Source of the DNA: Mercenaria mercenaria
Lineage: Eukaryota > Mollusca > Bivalvia > Venerida > Veneridae
NCBI RefSeq assembly: GCF_021730395.1
Contig: NC_069367.1
Span: forward strand, 72,215,501 to 72,279,500
DNA: 64,000 nucleotides
Direction: 5' to 3'
Part shown: positions 1 to 13,000 of the stretch, in pieces
Position numbering within the stretch: position 1 is the stretch's first letter
How the letters are laid out: the number at the start of each line of letters is the position of its first letter
Made by a program: the position numbers and the translations under genes
Notes under the pieces: model-generated
What the model saw: only the letters and a program-made list of their open reading frames with translations
Database searches by the model: none
Told to the model about the DNA's origin: nothing

Positions 1-298
1 AAATCATATCAAGTATTTTACTTCATATCAGCTTAATCTGGTTTTAGCATTTTTTAAAATCGTTGTGGGAATATAATCATAATTCTAACACGATCCGATT
101 AATTTTCCTATTAAACAAAGAAGGAAGAAAGCAGTGAATTATCATACAACAAATCACTGTTCTGACGTCACAATTATTACGTCATGGCGTCAAGCGGCAT
201 AGCGGCGCGCTGGAAAAGAAACCGATTGAAAACGGGCAAATATTTAATGCATGTCATCAAGGATGTACTTTGAAATCCTTTATAACGTGTTAGAATCG
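1..298. other. No gene recognised; AT-rich sequence
   Basis: There is no coding frame of note. A short stretch near 160-225 is richer in CG and carries repeated ACGTCA-like motifs just upstream of the palindrome at 299-466. It may be part of the same repeat, but I see no second copy that would prove it. Confidence 0.5.
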
Positions 299-466
299 AA
301 ATAATATATCTCATTTAGTGATTTGCTCTTGAATAAATCATTGCTTGTCGTTCAGATGCGTATTATTATTTCACTCGGGCTACGCCCTCGTGATATAATT
401 CCTTCGCATCTGAACTCCAAGCAATGATTTATTCAACGGCAAATCACTGGATGAGATATATTATTT
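299..466. repeat. Foldback palindrome (MITE-like), ~168 bp
   Basis: The two halves are near-perfect reverse complements. The left arm reads AATAATATATCTCATTTAGT and runs through an ATAAATCATTGCTTG block and TCAGATGCG. The right arm carries CGCATCTGA, CAAGCAATGATTTATT and GAGATATATTATT in reverse order. The centre is a short GGGC-TAC-GCCC hairpin. Such structures are typical of foldback or MITE elements without coding capacity. No clear target duplication was found, so the class is not assigned. Confidence 0.8.
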
Positions 467-3400
467 CTTAAACAGGAGTATGAAATATTACATTTAACAA
501 AAAGTATCAAAACTTCCTTCGAATAATTTCTCTATTATCATTACAGATACGGCGGTAAAGAGGCGTAAGAGAGGGGTCTGCTGTAGCTGTAGAAGATATT
601 GTGTGTGTTGTCCTGTGAGGTGTGGAACTGCATGCGCCTGTAGATATTGTTAATAATGTGGAGTTGTTCTATCAAAACGAAAGGAGAAACTTTTACTTTA
701 AAGCTACGTTCACGAATGGAATGAAACAATGCAAACAATTTACTAACAACATTCATTAATTGCTTTTATTAAAAGAGGAAATTATACGTTGTACAGATAG
801 TACGTGTACCACACACAATGTCTTTAAGCTAATATCCTATTATAAATTAGCTGGCTTCTACAGTTGTTAAACGTTTTTCTTAAACAAAGTACAGTACTAG
901 TATTCACGGCAGCCAGTTTCTAGTAAACATGGAGAACAATTTCTGGGAGGCATCTTTTAAAACTTACAGTAGCTTCTTAACTCATTTGTGTCTAATCTAT
1001 CGTGGTTGTGAACTTGCTGATCAGTCGAAACTTGGCAATTTTTACTTGTACGCCTACTGTTTCTTTTTTTGAGTTTTGTCGTTCGCAAATACCAATTTTG
1101 TACTCACCAATTTCATTCGAAGTCAGGATTATTATATTGTGACATTTCTCATTTTCAACAAACCGAAATATTACATGTTTCGTTTTATAATTATTGTAAC
1201 TATAACTTCTTTATTTAATGGCGAAAGTTGAAAGTATGAACTCAACACAAGATGACAAAACTTTTGAAATATTCAATATTTACTATCAGACAATTATGCG
1301 CAAAATGATAGAACTGTGTTGTAGTATATATGTTTCATGGTAACTTTATTTTATTTATGATTTTTATTTTGTGATCATAACAATTTATAGAATCGTACTT
1401 GCGAAATTGTAAACAGATTGTCATTCATACCAGTTCTCAAAACGAGACAATAACAAAACTTGTACAAAATAACTTGCTTTCACTGAAAAACTCATTTCCT
1501 ATTTATGTTTTGTGTAAATGATTATGTAACAATAGCATTTTTGAATAAAAATTAATTCTGCAAGTGTTTACTCTTATTATACAGTGTCAAGTGTTGGAGT
1601 GTGTCCAAAATTAGATTTGTCAGTATTCTTCTGTCGTTTCCCCTGACTTGCCAGCATGTACACACATATACAATTTTCACAAAAGTGTCAGTATTTGTGT
1701 TCTCGTTACAAAAGCCAGAAACAGAAATATTTTACAACAACTCCTTCCAAGACCTAACAAGATATAATGCATGTACGTGTATATAGCGGAAACACGTGCA
1801 TGGTGATACTCGCCGATACACACGAACCTAACTACATTGTCTGTCCAATTAAACGCATGTCGCCTGTATTATTTGATGAAATGCAAGGACTGAAACCCAT
1901 GTGGTTCGAATATTAGAACGGCCAACCGTGATAACTATTGAATTTAACACTTAACTGAGGTGGCCTGTAACGCTTCATGAAATTTTATTAGCTAAAATGT
2001 CAAAGATTGACATATTTCTATTACATTTCTAGACTATATCAACCCATATCAATCTATATATTTTCTATAATTGATCATACCGCTTATGTCTACAAAAAGA
2101 CGTCTACAAAAAGACAGGTCGCTAAAGGTAATAAAGTGTCAAGAGGGACTACCATTTGATAAAGCGTTATATGCCGTACCAAAAAAGCATGCTAAGGTCA
2201 TGCAGAAGAGTCGTGAAACAAATTTGAAAATTAGCTTTGGAAATGTGGTATTTCTGTAACGCATTGAACTAAAACTAAAATACACTTTGAAAAGTTTGAA
2301 TGACAAAGACATAGTAAGAAATAAGTCAATACAACGTACTTCTTATATACATAATTTAGACAAGTAACGCAAGTAACATATATATGATCAGTGATAAATA
2401 CAAGGAAATTAAAATCATATTATATGTTAACTTGTCACTTTATTATTCCATACTTTATATTCGCATCAAACACACTGTGACAAGAAAGATGTCAGCATTT
2501 AATGATATATATACCCTAAAAATGTTTGATAGAAATATTATCTAATATGTAACTATTTTCATTATATAGTTCTGAGTAGCAATACATATTTTTGATAGTC
2601 CTCCAACTTTAAACTGAATTAGAAGCTCTGTTAGGTAGTTCTGCAAGTTTGATGAACTGGAAGTAATGGCGTAACGTTATTTATTCGGATAACTTGGAAT
2701 AAAGCCTGGATTCTGCGTACGGAAATGAAAATCATTTTATGAGTTAATGGCAATTGGTGAGGAGACGTATTGCAACGGCAGTGTTACTACCTTTCTGAAG
2801 TTATGTTATTATATGATATTAAAACATCTGACATGTTAAAAATTTACAACAAAAAATGTTTTAAAATCAGCTTGAAATGCGCGGATCTCTTTAATCGTGC
2901 ACACATATCTCACAAGTACACGGATTTTATTCCACTATATTGTAGGCCATAATGTTTATTTACGGCTGTGAGAAGTTTCACTAAAATCTACATTGTAGGA
3001 AATATATATTAGCGCAAGTGTTAACAAAATTGTGATTTTCCCATAGACTCCCATTTCGAAAACTTGTATTAAGTAAAAAGAATCAAATCAGTCTTGCAAA
3101 TCATCGAGCACACGACCCTATTCCTTTTATTTTCCGAAAGTAATTTCTGAAGTTTTGGAAAATCAAGACTTAGCAAACTCTTCATTATAGAAAAAGATTA
3201 TATCCGAACGTGCAGGATTACCTTAACATAATTAGTTTCAAAATCCAAAACAGGCATAGCTGAAGAAAAAAAAAACTTGATAATAATGACGTGATATATA
3301 CCCTTTTTTTTCTAAGAAATACTTGATATTGTAGAAGAGTACATGCGCAGTTGTTACATAATTGTAAAGAACTACAATGGGCATAACTGCAGAAACTACA

Positions 3401-3530
3401 GCAGTCAGTGAGAGGAAACAAATCTCTAAGGGAAGTCTTGCTGTTTTGTCAGAGGTCCGCCCAAAACGGGATTATATACGCCCGAGGTTTTAGATCAGAG
3501 GAGCAGGTAGTGATATTTAAAAGATTTCTT
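467..3530. other. No gene recognised
   Basis: This is AT-rich sequence with only short chance reading frames (the longest are about 60-70 codons and have no recognisable domain). No repeat family seen elsewhere in the window was recognised here. It could be intergenic or intronic. Confidence 0.5.
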
Positions 3531-3740
3531 TAAGGTGTGTGTGCCGGGGGGACAATGTTGAGGTGGAAGGGTAGTGGGAATTAGTGCTGGTGGTGGGTTT
3601 TGTGCAGCGGCGGTGACAAGATACTAGGGCACAAGAAACTTAAAAAAAATCTTGGGGAGGGGCGCGGGGTCGAGGGTAATGTGGTGGTTGAGGGAGAAGG
3701 GTGGGAAGAAGAGGGGCGGTGGGGGAGGGAGGGGGGTTAA
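3531..3740 (+). other. G-rich strand tract with a G-quadruplex motif
   Basis: The plus strand is strongly G-rich and almost free of C over about 200 bp. At 3713-3736 four runs of G (4, 5, 3 and 6 long) are separated by loops of 4, 1 and 1 bases, which fits the canonical G-quadruplex pattern. It is not coding and no adjacent gene start was recognised, so a regulatory role would be speculative. Confidence 0.65.
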
Positions 3741-4627
3741 TGTTGACTGTTACACATGATTGCACTTTTTTACATCACCACCTGCCTTTATTCCAAGTTG
3801 CAAGACAGTTTAAATTTTGCTCTGGACACGAAATATGACAAATTGATTTGACATTGGTGATCAGTTTGTGACAACAACCTTTAACCATGCACAATTGTCT
3901 CACCGCTTCGTGCCTATATGTCAAGTTTGAAGTCAATACCTTGAATGTCTTTAAGAGATAGCATGCTGTGGGAACAGTAGCAAAATATTCTTGATATACT
4001 GGCAATATTTCTAGGACGGTATTGTAAAATATTCCGTGAAGTTTTAATTATTCATATTTCCACGCACTCATAAAGTTTCAGTTTGAAGAAACTTCGAAAT
4101 ACCACAGAACTAACGCAGTTCCTTTGGTTCTTTCACGTAACTAATGAAAAGCACTGATACACGGAATGTGTTGTTAAAAGCCCCATCCAAGAACTTCAAA
4201 TCAGAGATACTAATATCTATAGTAGTATTTTCCCTATGTATGCATGGGAAGAGTACTGTTTCTATATATAAAGTATTTCAAGTACTATCAAATAAACATG
4301 TGTGTAAAAAATACGTCCTTTCAAAGGCAGATAATTAAAAATGGCAAGCTGTTTAAAGACTTAATTTGAAGATTTCGTGTAAGTTTTCTTTTAAAAACTA
4401 TTCACGAATAAACGGTTAAAACAAGTTTATGAGAAGCTTAAAAGCTATTTGTTTTTCAGTGTGATATTGATATGTACAAACTGCACTGAAAATATATAAG
4501 ATCATAAAATTTAGCCTACAAAATGATTCCAAGCTACTGCAATTAGCTAATGTCCTCGCTGTAAGTGTGATGGATCCATTGTCGCCACTGCAAGGTCTGT
4601 CAAGAATTGTTATAAATCACTAAATTT

Positions 4628-4663
<36 letters not shown>

Positions 4664-5119
4664 ACTGTAAAATGCCGATAAAATGTAGTTCTATAAACTT
4701 TACTCCCGAAATTTTAAATTTGTTATTCATTCCACACATTTATTATTTTCACAACAGGTACCTTTAAACATTGAAGTTTCAGGGCCTTGAGACAGTCCAA
4801 AACTAAGCCATGTTTGCCCCAACTTGAAGTATTGATTCCCCCTTTGTACTGAAATAATAGAGAGTTATTATTGTCCAATGACTGTATTTGATTAAACTAC
4901 AAGTTTGAAATATAATTTATAACTGGGGTTTACCTTCTAGAAAACAATTAATCTTGTCTGTTCTGAATTTGGATAAATAAAAAACAAGGATGAATATCCA
5001 ACAGTGCAAGCCAGTTCCAAAAAAATGTTTGAGACAAGTAGATGTGAGCAAACGATATTTTTCAAAATGTCAACATGTTTTTTTCAAAGCCGTTAGCGGA
5101 AACAAGTAGTCGTTGAGCC
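3741..5119. other. No gene recognised; contains a poly-A run
   Basis: This is AT-rich sequence. An uninterrupted run of about 33 A lies at 4630-4662. It could be a retroposon tail or a simple expansion. The bases upstream show no SINE or LINE body that I recognise, so no element is called. Confidence 0.5.
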
Positions 5120-5404
5120 TTACTTTATTTTTGGAAATTTAAAATCCTTAAAGAGCTCTCTACATACAATATTCAATGCAGTATCCAGGGCAAGGCAAGC
5201 GGGATTCTTGCAAGCCCGTGAGACCATCGGCTCCAACTTCCTGTGCTGAAGTCCCCCAAAATTGGTTTTAGAAACAACTTCTATGTACAGCAGAAACGGT
5301 CGGCCTTCGGTGTTGGATAGAACAATGTCATCTGCAAAGGGCCAGATCTCAGATGCTCCTAGCCAGCACGTAGAGCAAAGTTGGACCCAGTACTGTACAC
5401 TAGC
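5120..5404 (-). pseudogene. Fragment of a LINE (non-LTR) reverse transcriptase
   Basis: The minus strand has a stop-free frame of 94 codons without a start codon of its own. It contains FADDIVLSNTEG, which matches the catalytic F/Y-x-DD motif C of LINE reverse transcriptases. About 17 residues later come SKTNFGGLQHRK and then EPMV, resembling the usual downstream pattern of SK-FGL-IN-KKTE. The FADD codons are at 5327-5338. Spacing between the motifs differs a little from intact enzymes, so this looks like a decayed 5'- and 3'-truncated copy. No LINE tail or target duplication is visible. The clade is not assigned. Confidence 0.5.
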
Positions 5405-7654
5405 TTATCTGTTGTTTATTTTTGGGAGTGTCCGTTCCCAATAGCTCTTTGTTCCACAATGTATTTTGTTGGTCATTTGAAATAGTATTAGCCTATCTCT
5501 GATTGATGCCTTATAAATGATGAGACATTTCCTTGCTGAATTGCGGGTCTTTCTGCGTTTTTCGTTTTTATTTCTATGTAGGATTGACATATTTGAACGA
5601 AAACTAAACAAACTATGATGACTTTTCAATGAGAGCAGTATTTAAAACGTAACAGCAATATCAATCGGACATAAAGTCATTGGGTTGTGACAGTGTCAAG
5701 ATCTGTCCAACTTGGGTGCTTATATTGCCATATGCAAAATAAGACAATTGTACGAGCAACTATACAATTGTCGAGACTTTTAATTGGACATAGGTTGGTA
5801 TTCAAAATTGATCTGTATTAGAGAAATGTGCACTGGCACTGTAGGTCAGATACTGCGCAACTTTCGGGGCGCAATTTTAATCCATGAAAGAACAAATGAA
5901 ATGCTAATGATGTGTTTTTTGCATGTTCATTTTAACTTATAAAATGACGGACACAATCCTTTAGTAAATATACGTTTATTTATTATTGTTGTTTTCAAAA
6001 AAAATCATTGGACATTGTAATCCAATTTATTTTGTCATATTTGGTGGAAGAACTGATTGTTAAGTTTAGCACAGGAGAATGTTTATTTTAAATGTAAGAT
6101 AGTTTTGTGTAACTGCTGACAAATTGTTAGTATACAATGATGCCATAGCTTATTATTCTAATCAATTCAAAACTGCTTTGGGTCGTATACCTGATACTAT
6201 TTCTTCGCAACTTTAGACACAAATAGGTGATATTTTGTACGAATTTTTGAATTTTATCAAAGCTGATTCCCTGCAAATGTTGTGAATATAACCTAGTATT
6301 GTCAGTGCTATTGCCAACGATTTGTTGTTGGTTTTTGTTGCTGATAACTCGGTCATAATGCATAAATTTGATTCAATATGTATAGTAATGATTCTACATT
6401 GTATTAACAAGAGACCAGTTTCAAACAAATGCAGTCATACTCTTCACAAATGATCAAAGTTACTTTTTATACATATCACAGTTATTTTTACTAACTGGAT
6501 TTTGTCTGTATATCAGAACAAAAAGTAGTTTGAACAGCTTTTCTTCTTTCCAGGACCAACTTTCATGCGTATGAACAAATAGTCTCAAATTGTACCCGAA
6601 CATATTACAATTTCACATCTTGTTTTCTTGTATTACGCCATCCATTGCATGCTTTTCACTCAAATTTGCATCAATATTCACCACCGAACAGAGGAACTAT
6701 TCTCTGCGTAACCACTTCAACATTATAATTAACCAATGGCAAAGCAAAGGTCTTATGCCTATTTAAATAGGCCAGAGTTAGAGCCATTTAATTGATAAAA
6801 AACTGCAATTTCCACCATTATCTATCTTCGAAACGGTTGGTTAGTATCTGATGCGAATGTTTGTATTCACAGACAATACCATTTGTCCCTGATTTAGAAT
6901 TTATCCTTTTTTAGGTCGAATTAGCATAAATAGTATCCACTATACATTTTATATAAAACTGACATTTTAATGAGCTACCAAACATAGGTAGACCCATTTC
7001 AGAGAGCAAATCCTTACTTCATTTTAAAGAGTTATGATAAAACTGACATAAAATGAAGACATGTATCTTCTAAGAGAGATTTAGTACTACTCGTACTAAA
7101 ATTGAGTTTCTTTTCTCAAAACACAACCTCCTCTCCCATGTTTTACCACAATATCAAAAATACACCCACAATGAAATTTAAACAGAAAACCAGCTTTAAT
7201 TTATACCTCTCTGACCGTGCAAGTGAAAAATTAGTGTTCAAAAACCTGTCCGCCATTATGCGACTAGATGTTGGTTCCTTTACTATAGTAAGGCATTTAT
7301 ACAATTAAATGTATTGATCTACACACAGTTATATCAGATCAATTGTAACATGTAATGCTTATTGACGAAATATTACAGGTATAGAGTGTCTAATTCTAGA
7401 AAAATTGGAATGTTTAAACGTCATTCTTACCCTACTATTCCACTTTTGTTTTAATTTCACTTAATTCAATTGAATGCATAGAAAGATAGTTTGATATATC
7501 AGCAAGTGCCCGTGTAAGAGTTTGTGTAGAAAATCCCTTTCAAGTATGTGCAGTAATTGTCGTCTACCAGGAAAATTTTCCAGCGGCAAAATACTTTACG
7601 GAAGTTTATTTATAGATGTATTCAACTGAATAAATGCCATATTGAGAAAAGTTT
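5405..7654. other. No gene recognised
   Basis: This is AT-rich sequence with scattered short reading frames and no recognisable domain or repeat family. If the kringle exon just downstream (minus strand) is terminal, its 3' untranslated region would lie at the right edge of this stretch. Confidence 0.45.
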
Positions 7655-7914
7655 CTATGTCCAGGGACACTTTTCAACGTCGCAAAATTCCCATTCTTTA
7701 TCAGGGTCCATAGTCATGCACCAAGGGTCATAATCTCCTTCTTCTGGATCCCTACAATAATTCTTGGCTGCAGCTAAAGTATTTTCAGGGTAGTATTGTA
7801 GATCTGTATGCGGGTGTGAGTGAGGGAACTGGGAGTCCCATCTCTGGCACACTCTTCCGGTTTTGGTAATGCTTGTTTTGCCCGTGTACTCCTGTGGCGT
7901 GGCAGGGTAACAAT
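7655..7914 (-). CDS. Kringle-domain exon, probably the last coding exon of a secreted mosaic protein
   Basis: Reading the minus strand from an acceptor (TTGCAG, AG at 7915-7916) gives one complete kringle domain. It starts DCYPATPQEYTG and runs through VCQRWDSQFPHSH, NYCRDPEEGDYDPWCMT and EWEFCDVEKC. All six disulfide cysteines are present in canonical order, as is the QRWDSQxPHSH consensus. The frame ends at TAG (7655-7657) three residues after the last cysteine. Kringles are extracellular disulfide-bonded binding modules found in proteases, receptors and growth factors. The exon starts in phase 1 and needs one upstream base to make its first Asp codon. The CCP exon at 23091-23258 supplies exactly that base. 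The terminal stop could instead lie beyond an unrecognised splice donor. The full protein cannot be named. Confidence 0.88.
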
Positions 7915-9689
7915 CTGCAATATAGATTTCGAATCATGCAGAAGTGATAACATATTCAGTGATTTTGTTTTCCTGCCAGTTGCAAAAGAAAACATTTTCT
8001 AATATCCGGGCAAAATTTGAAACATTTGCTAAATGCGACTTTGATGTGGAATTTTCCTTGGCAATTACCATCTTATATATAAATAATTCAGTTATGATTA
8101 TGTTTGTGGATAGAACCTTGTGAAACTTCCATCCATGAAAACTTAATTAGCATTAAGTCAACATGTTAACAGGTGTTTGTAAAGCTTCTAAAGCATTTTT
8201 AATGAAAACGAATACATGTCAAAAAGATTCTAGATATAGTTTTTCTAAGTTTATAAAATTTTGGCTTTCGCACTAAGAGACCTTTAACTTAATGAGTACT
8301 TTGCATCTTTCAAAACAAAAAGATACTGTTAACAGCAAATGCGTCTTTATAGTCAATTTTTTACTTACTTAGACTAGCCGCTACACTGATAATAAAGTAT
8401 TTGTCACAAAATTTAAGCTTTTGTAATTTTTCTTTAATTCTGTGTAATAGTGACAAATCCAGTCTATAGACTTCTGTAATATGATATTGGATTTAGGTAA
8501 AAAAACTGCCTAAATTCACATTTTTATCATGCAACTACTATGCAAAGTGCCTGATATCACTTGCCTGATATCAAAATTAAGCTCATTCCATAATCACGGA
8601 TTAGTTTTTACATCAGTTTCATTCCACATCACATTTTACTACAGAATCCAGTTTTAATGTTGCACGACTTTTTTCTAAACAAATTCTGTAATCTCAACTA
8701 ATTTCCTTAAATATGCATGTCTCTACATTTATCACACAGACAATAGCAATTAATGACGTCATTGTTCATCATGACATCACAGTGTTTACATTGATCGATT
8801 CTTGGAAAGGCTAACAATAAACTCGACAATTTACGTATTCTTGATTTATGCATAATTTTTAAGGCATCCATTTCTTATTAAGTAAGTAGCAAAAGTGTTT
8901 ATGTTCCCTCACCCCTTCCAGCTCATATCAACCTCCTCGACTTGATAACATTGGTATCAAAAGACAGTAGCCTGTTATTCTCTTTTTAAAAATAAAAGAT
9001 TATATATTATCAAAGACTATATATATCATAGTCTAGGAGCTAGTCCCTGATTTGTTAAAATGATCAAGAGGCCATAAGATCGAAAAGAAGGCCAAGTTAT
9101 TTTTTTGGGATGTACCAAGGTGTATTGCACATGGATGATATAATACGAAAAAATAACCATGTAAAAATACCACTGCACATGGCCAGCATATCACACTTCC
9201 GTAATTAGAAAAAAAGTGGATGGGATATGATAGATTTCATCTGGCGAAATAATACAAGGCTACAACAAATGGAATAGGTAGTATTGAACAACTTTTATAA
9301 GTAGACAATGGACTATTATCTTAAATACAGGTGAATAAGCTGAAATAAGAAAGTTATTGCTGGTTTATTTTCATTTTGCATACTGTAAGCTAAAACTCAG
9401 TGCTTTGTTTACAAAGTACAGTGAAAACTCGATTATTTGACTTTCTTGACAAACAATAATCGCCAATATAATAGTAATAATGAAACAGGTCATACTCTTT
9501 GTTTACGAAACCTGGGTTCGTGAGTCTGATCCCCTATTCCTCCAACGAGTATAACTGACCCTCGATAAGCATACAAAGTATGGGAGCTTTAAACTTAGTA
9601 CGCGAAAGGACCAGGGAATTTCACTTTTTTCCAACTAAAATTGCAAACTACTTAAACAATTTTCTGGAGGAGAGGCCAATATACTTGTG
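7915..9689. other. Probable intron of the CCP/kringle gene; nothing else recognised
   Basis: This AT-rich stretch lies between the kringle exon and the repeats to its right. At 9418-9440 the sequence TACAGTGAAAACTCGATTA resembles the start of a Tc1/mariner-type inverted repeat, but no matching right end was found, so no element is called. Confidence 0.4.
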
Positions 9690-9870
9690 TTAGTTTTTCG
9701 TACCAGTCCACATTTTGACAAGGTCTTTTGAGATAAAGCTTTGAAACTTTCAACACTTTTGTACCATCACCATTATGTTAAACATTTTTTAGACAAGAGT
9801 ACATAACTTCATCAAGGATTTTGGCTGAATTATGACCCATGAGGAAGAATTGACCTCATGACCAATATTG
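9690..9870 (+). repeat. Single diverged unit of the tandem core seen at 19.8-20.8 kb
   Basis: It shares a run of phrases in the same order with the 19780-20760 array: TTTTCGTACCAGTCCA, a TTTGACA-like segment, CTTTGAAACTTT, ACAAGAGTACATAACTTC and GGCTGAATTATG. It is an older, single-unit relic beside the LTR-element insertion site. Another relic of the same unit is visible near 15280-15345. Confidence 0.6.
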
Positions 9871-9900
9871 CAGAAAATCGATATCAGGGGAGACAACAGC

Positions 9901-10074
9901 TGTCGGAAATAGCGCGAAATTACATTGACGTTATGTTGACGCCAACTTATGCGTGACGTTAGACGTCACTTACCATGTGTTGTTTTGTAACGGATAGAGT
10001 TCACAGAATACATTTGTATGAATCAGACGTGAGTTTGTTTCATTAAATACAGAGTTTACCCGCAACCCCCCACA
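9901..10074 (+). repeat. 5' LTR of the BEL/Pao element
   Basis: The LTR starts TGTCGGAAATAGCG and ends in a C-run plus ACA, giving TG...CA termini. It carries several ACGTCA/TGACGT-like motifs in its first half, which could be CREB/ATF-type promoter sites (inference). Length and sequence match the 3' LTR with no difference that I could find. Confidence 0.93.
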
Positions 10075-10095
10075 TTTGGTGCCGTGACCAAAGCA
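10075..10095 (+). promoter_or_regulatory. Primer-binding site of the BEL/Pao element
   Basis: TGGTGCCGTGACC follows the 5' LTR after a two-base spacer. It has the TGG start expected of a sequence complementary to a tRNA 3' CCA end, and its position is right for priming of minus-strand DNA. I do not assign the tRNA species. Confidence 0.75.
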
Positions 10096-13000
10096 ACAAT
10101 GAAGATAGACAAATTACGATCGATCCGAGAGGGACAACGCAAAGTTATAGAAATTCAACTCCAGAAAATCGAAAATGCAAAAGATAGTTCGTCGATGTCG
10201 GAATTTCGTGCTATATTAGAATCTGTGACTGGCAAATTCGAGAATCTTGTATCACTGAATGAGAAAATACTTGAACAGACAGAAATCGCTGAGATTGAAG
10301 AAGAAATCATTAACAGTGAAGAATATTCATTAGCGATACAGATCAAACTTCGTGAATTCCAAGAATTCAGTGAAAGTCGTGAAAAGTCGTCACAAAATCA
10401 AAGTCAGAGAAATAATTCATCAACACCTGGTGAACAGCAGACGATAATTGTACAGGATAGAAATAGTGCGAGTTCGACGCAATATTCCCGCCTTCCAAAA
10501 TTCTCATTACCTACCTTCAACGGAAACATCTTAGAATGGCAAGCTTTTTGGGATTCATTCAGTTCAGCAGTGCATTCAAACCAGAATTTAACAGATGTGC
10601 AAAAATTTAATTATTTACGTTCACAACTGGAGGATGAAGCAGCTCGGAAAATAGATGGATTTGCCCTAACGAACGCTAACTACAGTAATGCAGTTGAATT
10701 ATTACATGAACAATACGGACAGAAACATAAGATAGTGCATGCTTACATACAGTCTCTTCTACATCTTCCGTCGCCTAGCAACACACTTCCAAGCCTGAGA
10801 GGTTATTATGACAAGCTAGAAACATACATCCGGGGACTTCAGTCACTTGATCAGCATGAGGATTCATTTGGGACGTTCTTAGTGCCTGTGATATTTGACA
10901 AACTTCCGGCAGAAATACGTAAGAACTTGGCACGTGAACATAAAGGCAGAAATCTAGAATTACATGAGATGCGCCGCGCTATCTACGAAGAAATCAACGT
11001 ATTAGAAGCAGGTCAGGTCAACAGTAACTTGTACTTGCATGAAACACCAGCCACGATGTCATTGTTAACTGGTTCAGGCTTTAGACCACGTGCACGACAG
11101 GATAGGGATAAGAATCACGTGCGTCCACATCCACATCCACGTACACAACAACAACAACAACAACGTTTTACAAACGCTAAGGTATGTGTATTTTGTTCAA
11201 GCAATACGCACTTTGCTAATGATTGTAACGTTATGAGGGACTACGAATCCAGAATCGCAGTGGTGAAAAACAAACGTCTATGTTTTAACTGTTTGGGAAC
11301 ACACCAAGTATTTAACTGTAAGTCTCAGAAAAGATGCAGAAACTGTCAGAAAAGACACCATACCAGTATATGTCAGAACTCATCTCAAGTTCAACCGCCA
11401 ATACAGACGTCTTCAGCATCTGCAGTCAGTGACAACCAGCTACAACATCAGACTGCAGCGTTGCATACTTACGATGATATCACGTTTGAGCAGACGACAT
11501 GTGAGCAACAAACGCCGTACGTGCTGCTTAAGACAGCGATATCTCCCGTAACATGCGGTATCATTTCAGCAGATACTAACATTCTTTTCGATGAGGGTTC
11601 TCAAAGATCATTTATCACGAGAGAGCATGCAGACAAACTTAGACTTACATCCACGGGAACTTTGCACTTGGCGAGTTTTGGAAATTCGAAGAATGAAGTG
11701 CGCCACCTAGACACTGCCACAGTGTTTTTGATTACGTCAACCAAAGAGAAAATACCGATTAATGTGCTGATAGTACCAACTATAGCAGTACCGTTTCAGA
11801 AATACAACAAAAATGTTTCCCACTTACAGCACTTGAAAGGTCTCAAATTATCGCATCCGCTGACAGAAGACACAACGTTCGAGGTTCAACTTCTCATTGG
11901 TGCAGATTACTATTGGAGAATCGTTGAAGACAACATCATCCGAGGTCCAGGACCTACAGCAGTCGCTTCCAAGATTGGCTATCTTCTGTCCGGTCCCGTC
12001 CCTTTTCATGCGTCATCTAGCAGAGCCACGACTAGTTTAACATTGAATGTTATTACGCAGTCACCCAAAGATATTGACCTAGAAAATTTTTGGAAACTTG
12101 AGAGCCTTGGTATTCAACAGAGCGAAGATGAAATCCCAGAGAGGAGTTACATGACAGAGTATCAAGACACGTCAATTACGTTTACTGGTGACAAGTATGT
12201 AGCGAAATTACCCTGGAAATTAGACCACCCCGCCCTTCCCACTAACTACGGCATCGTGAAACGCCGAACTGAGACATTGGTCAGTAGATTACGTCAAGAC
12301 CCTGTGACATTGAAACTTTATGGAGATTTTCTTCACATTGTATTACACGAAAATGACCGAGACATGACGAGATTTCTTTGGCTTTCAGACCCAACCAATC
12401 CAGAGAGTGCACTAAAGACTTATCAGTTTAAATCTGTACTTTTTGGCGCGGTATGTTCTCCATTCATTTTGAACGCAACACTCTTGAAACATCTACAGAG
12501 AAACGCAAATACATGGGTCAGTAATAGACTACAGAGTGACTTATATGTAGATAATACGGTGCAACAGCTTATATTTGCTGAAGAAATCACTCATCATTAG
12601 TAATGGCTAAGAACAGAGTCGCACCATTGAAACCCCTCACCCTACCAAAACTTGAACTTATGGCGGCTGTCATAGGAGCTTGACTTTCCCAACATCTACG
12701 AAAAGCACTAGGAATAGACAAGATAGATTACTGGTCAGATAGCCAGATTGTTTTACACTGGTTGAGTAACCCGGAAAAAACCAATCGATTTATACGAGAC
12801 GAGTTGAAGAAATCAGAAATCAGACCGGAACCGGAAGTTGGCGATATTGTCCCACACAGAACAATCCCGCAGATCTACTTACCCGTGGAATATCGGCAAG
12901 TCAATACCAAGACAACAAACTATGGTTTACAGGTCCGCCTTGGTTAACCGATGAGATAAACTGGCCAAAATGTAAAGTTCGAGACAACACTGTGCTATCT

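Noticed and set aside
9418-9440. TACAGTGAAAACTCGATTA as a Tc1/mariner left end
   Set aside because: No matching inverted right end was found nearby.
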